NCBI RefSeq assembly: GCF_018691265.1
Contig: NW_024881295.1
Location: forward strand, 13,002,314-13,066,313
DNA: 64,000 bases
From: Tyto alba
Lineage: Eukaryota > Chordata > Aves > Strigiformes > Tytonidae
Direction: 5' to 3'
Under the pieces are notes generated by a model. The model searched no databases. It was given only the letters and a program-made list of their open reading frames with translations, and had not been told where the DNA came from. The position numbers were made by a program, and so were the translations under genes. Shown in pieces: positions 54,901 through 64,000 of this stretch. Within the stretch, counting starts at the first letter, position 1. Every line of letters starts with the position of its first letter.

Positions 54901-57900
54901 CTGGACCCATAAAAGTTCTACCAAATAGTGGCTACACCAAGTAGACTTCACTGTTGAAAAAGTACCTGCCTGCCAGTTCAAGAGTTTTTGGAAGTGTCCC
55001 CCAGTTCCAGGTACTGCAGGACATCGGTACCGAGACAGGGAACAGAAAAAGAACCTGTGCAACACCCTGACACAACAGGAAGAGGAAATACTGGTACAGG
55101 TCCCCAAATAATTCTTAGAGTGCACTTCAGTTCAGTTACCTTTTTTTCCAAAGGAGGGAGGGGTAGGGAGAAAAAATGCATCACTATATTTGTAAAATAA
55201 TACAGCAGTCACCTACATAAAAAGTTATGATCAGTCAGCATTTCCTGTGTTTCTCACCACCTGGAAGAATTCACTTAACAGTAATAACATCATAAAGTAC
55301 ATAATAGTTTTACCTGCTATTAACAACCCCATCACCAATTAAGTTGAAAGGGAAGAAGTAATACTTCCAAAGCCAAGGATCTGAAACTGGGGAAGTTAAC
55401 TTACTAATTTGTTAACAAATGTCAAAAAGCTTAAATGTCTTACAGATTTCAAGATTTCATGTAACAACTTGCATATAGATTTGTTTGCATTTTAAAAATA
55501 ATTATCCATCAATTCTTACATGTATTTTAAAAACTTGGTCATGCTTTAATAAAAAAATAATCAGTAAGTTTCCTCGTGGTTTCAAGTCTATCTTAGTAAG
55601 ACTAAAGCATTCAAGGTACTACTCAATTTAGAAACACTCTTCAGGAAAGAGCCAGCTCAAAATATCAGCCACAGACGTCACAGTCAAAAAGAGACTTTAT
55701 AAGCACAGCAATTCCTATCGTTCACATTTAATGTTCTACCTGCCAGACTAACTACGAAACAGGTTCATAAGCCAGGGGTAATAGGCCCTGTCAGAGTCAG
55801 ACAACATGTTTTCACAGGGTGAACTTTTGCCACCCTTCCCTCTGGGAGAAATTCCATCGAGTTTGCTCCTAGGAAGCCAGCTCCCACCCCTATTCCTTTT
55901 ACTGACTTCCCACTGACATCGCTCCTTTCTGCCTGGTTTAGTCTCCACTCCTCCCCCTTCTCCAACTACTCCCTTCTGTTCAGCCTTCCCCTTCAGTGCA
56001 GCAATACCTTCATCCTCTTCCCACTGCACCCTCCTCTCCCCCCCCACCCCTGCCCATAAACTGCCTTTTGGATGCAGTCCCACCTTTCTTCCTCTGACCC
56101 ACACTCATTTCTTTCTGTGTCTAGAATCCTTCCACCTCCACACCCAGTTTTGGCATTGCAGTATTATTGGTTCTTGAAATATTTCAGTGGAATAAAGAAG
56201 TGTGAAAATAGATAATAAATTTGCAGGCATTCCTAAAAAGTTCTTTTCTGAACAGCTTTGCTCACTACAAAGTTAAAAGGTAGAGGTCAGTTCATTGTAA
56301 TGTTATGTCCCAGTTCACCCACCCAGCCATACACCATTATTTGACCTAGAGGTTTTGCCATGTAAGAATGAACCAAATGAAGGTCAAGAATAAACTTTAG
56401 TCTTTCCCTGATTTTAATAAAATAAAGGTAACAAGGAAAGAACTAAACTTCTGTGAGGAATGCTGTAATTCTTTCTCACTGTTGGAGGAAAGCAACCTGA
56501 TCTGTTGTTATTTTTTTCAAATTCCATTTTTCCTTTCAAGAAAGGGCTTTTCTCTGCAAACATAACTAGTTCTTATTTTTCTGGAGAAAGTCTCAGGTGA
56601 ATGGGAGAGGATCTTTAGAATGCACATGAAAGACAAAGGTTCAAACAAAAGCTGAATTCCCAATGAGCACAGATTTATTTTAGTAAACAACAGAAATGCA
56701 AGGCTGAAAAAGATCTTATCCCTTTTAATCACTTAATAAATTTTTCTTACCTTCCCAATTTTCAAGCTACATGCCTACAATAAGCAAACCTACATTGGTA
56801 AAAGTCTCTATAAAAGCATACAAAACCTCTGTTTGATGCAACAGTGAACTCATCTTGGCTTTGGTCTGGGTTTGCCAATGACTTGCTTCAGCAAGCATCA
56901 AGCAAAAATTGTTTTGGTAAATAGAGAAAAAGGTAAACTTCAACACAAAATGCTAAAAATTAAACTTTAACCTTCTTAATTCTTTAAGTTTTTAAGAACT
57001 TTTTCAGTCTACTTTTGTACTGATCCAAAAGTATCCATCCTACAGCAAAGTTAACAAATCAAATTCTAAAACCCAAACAGCTTATCTAAGAGTAATTTTG
57101 TAAAGCCAAACTAGATAGACTGATGCAAAATTCTTCAAATATCATCCTTGGATTGATTTGTAAAACAACTTTATTTGGTAAATTAATAAGCAAAATAATA
57201 ATACTGTGGTTTTAAAAATAAATCAGTACAAAAATCCTAAAATCTGTTCAGAACTATTGAAATGGAAAAGGAAAAAAGGCAGGAAAAATAAGCAAATGCC
57301 AGAGTTTAGTCAGTCAGGTGGTTTCACCAGCAATAAGGGTTTCTTAAACACATGCATACGAGTAAATACACACACACATATACATACACATGGAGAAAGA
57401 CATATTTATGTAATTTTATAGCACTCAAAACCAGTCCTTTGGTGCCTAATGACTATGTAGTCATCATGAAGTACTAAATACATCAAGTTAAAAATTCTCA
57501 TTGATCTTAATAGGTGAGGAGTCAGAAGCCCATGACCAGGTATGTCTTCTCTTATTGACAGGTATTGAGATTGTCCCATGGGTCTATTTCCTTATGCACT
57601 TATAAGTGAGGTAACTTAAGCTTCCCATACTACTATCCAGCATGCTGTTCCACCATTTTCAAACTGAGCAGTTTTCCCATATGTTTTACTTCATAATAAA
57701 AAAAGATTCAATAGGCAAGTGGTAACAAACTAATTATTAAAGATTATATTTGAATGTGTTGATTCTACAGTCATACAGCCCTATATTCCAGGTAGAAATT
57801 TAGTTGTTGTATAAATAAAGATTACACCCAAACCAAGGATTAAATCAGAAAAGTTTACCATCGAGTGATGAAGAAGGGGTATCTGTGCACATTTCTAACA

Positions 57901-60900
57901 TGAAGTAAACAAAACCAGACTTTCTCACTCCCAAAGAGACAAAACACTTAAACAATGTAACCACATCTCAGGAGAACATATACAATATATTATTGCAGTA
58001 CGTAATTTTTTACTCCAAATAACACCTTTTGTCATTTGCATTTACAAGGAATGGGGAGGATGTGAGGCAAGGATTCTGTTATTAGCAAGTATCAGAAGTC
58101 CTCTACTAATTAAAAATAAAAAAATGCAAAAAAGGTCAAAGTCCTAGCTACCTTCAACTTACTAATACAACCCTATTCAAAAACAAAACTGTGCACCTTA
58201 TGCAACTGAAACAATTCCCTATCTATCCCTGTTTCAGAATATCTTTACTTCTTAAAGCTAGAACGAATTTGATGTCATGAGGGGAAAAAAAAGAAAAAAG
58301 GTGTGTAAAATAGTCACCATTTAGTATTTACTTATTCTGAAAACGAGTGTACACATCCCAAGAAAAATACAGTGTCCTTTAAAAATAATCACATTTCAAT
58401 GCAGTCTGTATCTTGAGTCATTTGTTTGAAATGCCAGTCCAAAGAATGTTAAGATTTAGCTGACGATTATCTTCTCGACATTATCCCAATTTGATTATAC
58501 AGTGTTTACTACATCAAAGCCAGAAAAAGCACAGTAATAGATTCAGCGACACACCCACTTGGAACACTGAAGACCTATTATTAAAGAACCATAAGAATAA
58601 TTTTCAAAAGGTTTTTGTTTTCAAACACAGTCTAGCATAAGAGCTTACCATAAAGCAAGGTTGTTAAATATTTTTATTCAACCCACATATTTGGAGCCGT
58701 GCCTCAGAAGTTAGATGAAATTATTTATGTGATCAGGAAACTTGACTGTCCTTCTTGTCTAACTATCTTATGGGACACATTACAGAAATCCAACAGCCAA
58801 GAATGCATCAATAGCATGACATTAACTTTCATTGTAACTTTGTAACTCATACTGGAATATAAAGCAACATATTTCTCTCAGACCTGACCATACACAAGTT
58901 CTCAATATTTTTAGTTTTATTATGCTATAATCAACATACTTAATATTTAGCAAATCAGTACACTTAAATGAGCAGGCTACAGCTAAAAATCCACACATTG
59001 GGGTGTCTGTACAGCACAAGGTCACAACAACCTGTGCTGTTTCCCACTCATGTGGGAGCACCACAGTAGTTTAGATTCAGACAACTAGAATTATTATAAT
59101 CAACACATCATCTAGAGTTACACTGCCTAGGATTATAAGATAGTGATTATAATGTTGTCACCCTGTCTACGTTAGCTCTCAGATCTTCTCTAGCACTGGT
59201 AGGGCTGAATGCTAGACAGCTTTACAAGGAGAAGCTATCATTGGGCAGCACTTTAAATTCAGCCGGAGAGGCTACACAACAAACACATATTTAACTAAGG
59301 ATGCCAAACTGGTCATACTATGTGAACCTTTCAGCAGGCTTGACAGCACTATCCCTGCTATCCTCCTACATCTATCAAATCACAGAGAAGTGTTGTTTGT
59401 GCAACATGTTTTTCAAAGATGCAGCACAACTTTCAAATACAAACTGAGGTATTTAGTGTCGGCTATCAGCAAAACAATCAGCTTAATGTACATCTAACAG
59501 TTATGATAACACCTTGAACACAAGATCTTATAAGGACAATAGTACACAAACAATATACCACTTGGTAAGTTTGAGCATAAGCACATCAGTTGTTTTACAA
59601 TAGCTGTCCACATACTTATTCTAAGAAAAATCAAGTTGCTATTTTCCAGTTACTATAGCTAACACATTGTTCATTGGTTTATTCTATGAGAACAAGTTCC
59701 ACCTGCAAGTCCAGAAGAATTTCTTTTTATATTATATACACACACAAATAGAGCTTTCTTTAATTTTCACTTGTCTTCATTTAGTAATCGGAACAGAACA
59801 CCAGAGGTGAAATCCTGAGTACATTCCTGTCTTCAGCTCAGTGTAGTTCTTGCCAGCTGCTACCCAACACTAGTGTAATGTAAATTACAAGCAGGCAGAA
59901 TAGAACAGTAAAACAAATGTGTCACCTATTAACAAGAAGTCCTCTTCTAGAGAGTGCAGCACCAGTTCTGACCAGATTTTTGAAGCATTATCCTTCAGTA
60001 TTTTTTTTAATTTTGTTTAGAATCAAATCCAACATGTTCCTATATAAAATAAACCATGCAACACACACATAACACCCATCCCACAACGCCTACAACAACT
60101 TAGAGCAGCTACCTTTTGCTCAGCACTAAGACACAGAAAAACCTACCTACAGCCTATAACCTCTGTGACTATTAATAACCTTCACTCACAGAAGCTATCC
60201 CACTGATGACACTATTCATCTAAAGATGGCAAGCCAAGCACACAGTGCGGTGAGTAAAAACTCCTGAACAAATCAAGAAAAGTCTGCAAATTGTTAAATA
60301 ACACAAAAAAAAAAGCATATTAACCTGACAAATACACAAGGGGCCATTTTAAATTTTTCCAGATATGGATGGCTTGACTATCTGGAGAGGAAAAGCTTGT
60401 AAGAAGTTCATACAGATCTGATCAACATGACCTCCGGACTTCATAACAACTCTTATTTCCATGCCTCTCATTCAAAAAGACAATACATACACAGCAAGTC
60501 TACTACAGTGGACTACACTCCTCAAAACATACTAAAACCTAAAGAAAAAAATAAAGAAAAATCAATGCTAGAAGCAGAAACAGGAGGTCTGCAAATAACA
60601 CAGTCACATTAAACCTTCAGAGTTGCTTTAAACAATATAATTACTAGAGAATCAAGGCTCTTCTCCCAGTGACGAAGATCTTGCCTTTCCAAAAGCATTT
60701 ATGGCATGACAGTGTATACACTCAAGTGTCAAACAGACAGACAAACTCAAGGTACTCTCAACTTGCAAGGACATTTATTGCTAAATGGTTACACTCACAG
60801 CAGAAATTTCATTTGAATCTGCATCCTGAAGCATCTTTAATTAAAGGTATTAACACAAAAACTCAAGAAATTTACTTTGCTGTGTAAAATTCAGTAAGAA

Positions 60901-61052
60901 AAGGACTACATACACAACGTCAGGCTTGAATACAACATTTAGATTTATAGCATAACATTTAGATTCAGTTTGGAATACATTCAAGATTACAGTGACATTT
61001 AGACCAACTAATTGAAAATTATAGTATTGTGACAGATAAACATTCAACTTAC

Positions 61053-61110
61053 TTTACATAGTATCTTGCACCTTCAAAAGTATAAGCTTCCTCCCAACCT
61101 GTGGGTAAAT
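61053..61110 (-). CDS. PLEKHA5: PLEKHA5 internal exon, first half of second WW domain
   Basis: On the minus strand this 58-nt exon reads LPTGWEEAYTFEGARYYV, flanked by split codons: AT at the start, completing an Asp codon begun in the upstream exon, and AA at the end, expected to complete Asn. It is preceded by TGTTTTCCAG (61120-61111), with a branch-point-like TTAAC about 28 nt upstream, and followed by GTAAGTTG (61052-61045). LPxGWE, the first signature Trp and the YY pair are the first two strands of a WW domain. The peptide agrees with the second WW domain of PLEKHA5 as I remember it (human has Ile for the final Val); PLEKHA7 is clearly more different. PLEKHA5 is a cytoplasmic and membrane-associated adaptor whose PH domain binds phosphoinositides and whose WW domains bind PDZD11. 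The upstream intron is phase 1 and the downstream intron phase 2, so skipping the exon would shift the frame. No other PLEKHA5 exon was found here. Confidence 0.9.
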
Positions 61111-61727
61111 CTGGAAAACACATAGCAAAACATTTCAGTTAACTTTTGAAATTATGCTAGCCATACTGGTCTACTCCCTAAAACTAGTTAAAATATTGTG
61201 TCTGATTCCACATGTCAAACGTTTTAGTCCTATAAACAAATATTTTAGAATTCACTCACAATATTGCATCAGTCTAAATTCTATAATCCAAGAGAAGCTA
61301 CACTCATGAAAATCTGATTTGGATTTCTCAAATAATAACAAAGGTTTAAGTGTGCCCCTATTTAACAATGTTTCTTCCTTTGACCAGTAACTAGAACTCA
61401 CGGTCATCGTCAGATCTTTCTGCCTTGAACTTCAGTAGCATCAAATTACCTGACAGGCAGAGATCTAAACAAAAAAAATCAATTTACTGAGTTTGCATTA
61501 CATGCAAGTCACAAGCACCTTAACAGGCATGATATCAACTACACCATAGAGCATTAGCATTATATTAGCATAATTCCACCACTGTTGTGACCAACAACTG
61601 TTCCTGCAGTGTTTACTGCTCTATTCAATTTTACATAAAGATAATTTTCAATGTAAATCTAGTGGAGGAAGTGGTGCATCTTTTCCTTCTCTGTTATCAC
61701 TCTTAGGAGTCAGGAGCCCACATAGTT

Positions 61728-61842
61728 AAAAACAAACAAACAAACAAAACAAACAAAAAACCAAAACAAACAAACAAAAACAAACAGAAAAAAATAAACA
61801 AAAAAAAAGTAAAAAAAAAAAACAAGCAAACAAACAAAAAAG
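61728..61842 (+). repeat. CAAA-rich array in the upstream intron
   Basis: Over 110 bases of caaa and caaaa units plus A runs, with very few G or T. In the PLEKHA5 transcript it would be a GTTT/U-rich tract about 620 nt upstream of the 58-nt exon, too far to be its polypyrimidine tract. Confidence 0.9.
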
Positions 61843-63074
61843 CCACAAACCCCAAATCACCATTACTGGTCAATTTTTTTAAGTAACAACTTCCTGATGT
61901 AATGGAAGCTCTGAAGATGTTAGGCACCTCTATGCAATTCTAGATACATCACTACCCTTAAAAGTTTGCTCCAGTTAATAATTGATATGTAAGACTCGCT
62001 CACTGAATTATAAAAGCAAGAATACATTTCCTAATTAAAAGAACATTTTATATTCAGTTTGGGTCATGTGATTTTTTTTATTTTCCCCTCAGTTTACTTA
62101 TTTGCTCTGGCTGACTTTTCTTGTTCACTTCTGTCTTCTCTAGAACAAAAATCAAGGTGTCTTTCAATAACAGCACAGGGCAAAGTACAGCGAACAGGAA
62201 GTCTGTCTAGCAGAAGTATTTATGGCTGCTATAACAGCTTTGCAAAAAATACCCTTCCAGTACTGCGTATCTCAAGGAATAAAAAGTACTTCAATTCATA
62301 ACAGAGGACAAAGCTTTCTTCATCATCTAGTAAATATCTCACAGTGCTATTTAATAAGGAGCTTTACAATAATATACACTTCCAAAAGAAGTGTTATTCG
62401 CTCAAAAATTGTTTCTTAGTAGAAGACATACTTTAAACATATTTTGACTAGGTTACAAAACAGTGGTCAGGACAAAACAAGATATAAACCCCAGAATTAA
62501 TCTGTTTGATTTTATCTATGTGTGGAGAGATTCATTAATGAATAAGGAAAACTACAGAAACAGGTTTGTTTTGCAGACACTTCAGTATCTGACTGATAAA
62601 TCATGATCAGTATATCCAAGGTCATGCCTCACTCTTGTGTTCAGAAAGAAGTCTAATTTACCTGATAATAACTCTGCTATATTACATGCAATACTCCAGA
62701 TACTCAAAAGCAAAATGCATTTCCTTTAGAAGGCACTTAATGGCAGAAAAAAATAAAACACTGAAAAATTACTAGGAAATCACCATCAGTCAGAGACACA
62801 GGAAATAGTTAAAAAAAAAAAAAAATAATACTCAGCTAATGTTAGTGTCCACACAGGAAAGCACTTCACATACATCTGCCCCCATGTACATTGCTGTAGA
62901 TGAAGGCCAGTTTCTCAATTGATCTGACTGCTGAAAGCAGGGGGAAAGAGGAGCCTGATAGCAATCAGTAGTTCTATTTCCCAGCATTAAATGACTTCTT
63001 GCAAACAACAGACCTTCATTGCAAATCAAACCGCAGTAGCCAGAAACCTGTGCTTTTTAAACTATTCCCAACTC

Positions 63075-63101
63075 AAAAAAAAAAAAAAAAAAAAAAAAAA
63101 A
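63075..63101 (+). repeat. (A)27 homopolymer
   Basis: The longest uninterrupted poly(A) in the window. Its sequence context gives no recognisable retrotransposon body; it reads as poly(U) in the sense transcript. Confidence 0.95.
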
Positions 63102-63799
63102 GCTGCTCAGTTTTCTAAAAGGCTGATTCCGGTTTCTTAATGTGTAAGTATTAACCAAACATAAAAAGCAAATAATCTGATATAGTCCAATTCACTTGCA
63201 GATTTTCCTGCGATTATCCAAGTGATTACATACATAAAACCAACTGCACTTATTACTACACTCCACCACCTCCCAGTGGCTTATGCAGCCTGTGTGCAAT
63301 TCCAGCAGTCAGAGTTTGGCTCTGGGTCTCCAGAGCGTCTGCTGTAAATCCTCCTCCTCCAGCACCTCCTGCTGCTACTTCTCCAGAGTGGAACAAACAG
63401 CAGTAGCGAAGACAACCGATTCCACCCTCCTCCCTCCAAGTTATTCCTAATGTTTCAGTCCCTTTTCCTCCTACCTATTCCACCTCTCTCAGTCACTTAG
63501 AAACCACCCACACTCTCAGCCTAGATGGAAATGAAGACAGGAAAAGGGTTTCTAGGTGACTAGTGAAATCAGCCTCTACATTTCTAGTATACCTATCGTG
63601 GTTATATCTAGGTACTGCTAGAAACAGAAATAAGATGAGTGGTTTAATGCTAAACTGAGAAAGGATGCTGTGCAGGTGAATAACGGGGGTAGCCTGTAAG
63701 GAGCATGAGAGGAATAAGGCCATCTCTAATGGTAACTATGCAATATTATAGGGGTGATACAAGGCAACAGGAGGGGGGAAAAAAAAAAAAAAAGGCAGA

Positions 63800-64000
63800 G
63801 AGAAATTACACAGACACGGAGGGAAAACACGGGTGCAAAGGAAAGCGTTTCAAGAAAAAGATGAGGAGCACACTGACGGCAAGCTGGACAGAGGAGGCTG
63901 TACTGGAGTGCCATCCTTCCTCAACCTGGGGGCAAACAACTGCGAGAAGTGAGGGGAGAGTGGAAAGCACGGGATGAGGAGTTGTCGCGGGTGGCTGCGG
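63800..64000. promoter_or_regulatory. Probable shore of a CpG island
   Basis: CpG sites, rare elsewhere, occur about ten times in the last 200 bases and end with cgcgggtggctgcgg at the window edge. For a minus-strand PLEKHA5 with its first exon to the right, this fits the start of a promoter-associated CpG island. The island itself is outside the window, so this is inference. Confidence 0.4.

Larger units (their letters stand above)
1..61052 (-). other. PLEKHA5: PLEKHA5 downstream intron, more than 61 kb, runs off the left edge
   Basis: The donor at 61052-61051 opens an intron for which I found no matching next exon. The next exon should begin with the last base of the Asn codon and encode the rest of the second WW domain, including a Lys-His-Pro and Val-Thr-Gly stretch. 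I scanned the plus strand for the reverse complement of the Lys-His-Pro codons (words around gggtg and ggatg) and for the PH-domain signature, and none fitted. The scan was by eye, so a divergent or tiny exon could be missed. The content of the intron is given in the separate repeat and block entries. Confidence 0.6.
44086..61052. other. Intronic AT-rich sequence next to the PLEKHA5 exon
   Basis: Seventeen kilobases without a second recognisable exon. It holds the CAAA and GTTT arrays at 45561-45816, poly(A) runs at 50039-50055 and 50065-50079, a CA/TA microsatellite at 51937-51968, a homopurine stretch near 54467-54502 and a pyrimidine-rich block at about 55800-56160 whose minus strand is G-rich. 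The 118-codon minus-strand frame at 55748-56104 follows from that composition: it is Gly/Lys/Glu-rich and no domain is recognisable. Confidence 0.55.
61111..64000 (-). other. PLEKHA5: PLEKHA5 upstream intron (3' part), nearing the probable promoter side
   Basis: This is the intron that ends at the acceptor 61111-61120. I looked for the codons of the preceding coding exon (first WW domain and the basic linker before DLPTGW) and did not find them, so that exon should lie right of 64000. The stretch holds a CAAA-rich array at 61728-61842, poly(A) runs at 62811-62825, 63075-63101 and 63779-63793, and a locally GC-richer block at about 63250-63480 with GGAGGAGGAG on the minus strand. CpG dinucleotides become more frequent over the last 200 bases, as on the shore of a CpG island. 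Short open frames here have no coding character that I recognise. Confidence 0.7.

Noticed and set aside
60190..60255. Plus-strand CACAG ... GCG|GTGAGT exon-like segment
   Set aside because: Consensus-like ends occur by chance in introns; the segment is on the strand opposite to the gene and has no recognisable coding content.
1..64000. CRISPR arrays, operons, phage or plasmid functions
   Set aside because: The sequence is vertebrate intron-type DNA; no regularly spaced repeats, ribosome binding sites or compact gene runs are present.

Overview
The window looks like nuclear DNA of a bird, probably a passerine or other neoavian. It is AT-rich, almost free of long reading frames and poor in recent repeats. 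Its interspersed repeats are CR1 LINE fragments, both the common avian kind and older copies that still show degenerate reverse transcriptase, plus one solo endogenous-retrovirus LTR of a type familiar from passerine genomes. There are no operons, CRISPR arrays or other prokaryotic features.

I can support one protein-coding segment: a 58-nt exon on the minus strand at 61053-61110. It has consensus splice sites and a likely branch point, and it encodes the first half of a WW domain (LPTGWEEAYTFEGARYYV). This matches the second WW domain of PLEKHA5 (PEPP2, a PH- and WW-domain adaptor) as I remember it. The gene therefore reads right to left. The first exon, with the start codon and first WW domain, should lie beyond position 64000; GC and CpG content rise towards that edge. 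The rest of the second WW domain, the PH domain and later exons should lie left of position 1. On this reading 1-61052 is one very large intron or most of one, and 61111-64000 is the end of the preceding intron.

Layout: 1-9689, intron with a G-rich block at 1.64 kb and a minus-strand CR1 at 3.86 kb; 9690-10910, old plus-strand CR1 with reverse transcriptase remnants; 14519-15586, solo LTR with a perfect 5-bp target duplication, in the same orientation as the gene; 18535-19300, second old plus-strand CR1; 24.1-24.3 kb, a (TA)n microsatellite and a 25-bp tandem repeat; 26.2 kb, a tRNA-like, SINE-like remnant; 32.7, 38.6 and 43.6 kb, three minus-strand CR1 fragments; 33.7 kb, an anomalous G/T block; 45.6-45.8 kb, complementary CAAA and GTTT arrays; 61.05 kb, the PLEKHA5 exon; 63.2-64.0 kb, a GC-richer approach to the probable promoter.

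Long poly(A) runs lie almost only on the plus strand, so they are poly(T) in the transcript, which fits one transcription unit on the minus strand. I found no new biological system. The items most worth checking are the sense-oriented LTR inside the intron, the size of the intron after a 58-nt exon, a short open frame with a hydrophobic segment near 17.6-17.9 kb, and the complementary arrays near 45.7 kb.
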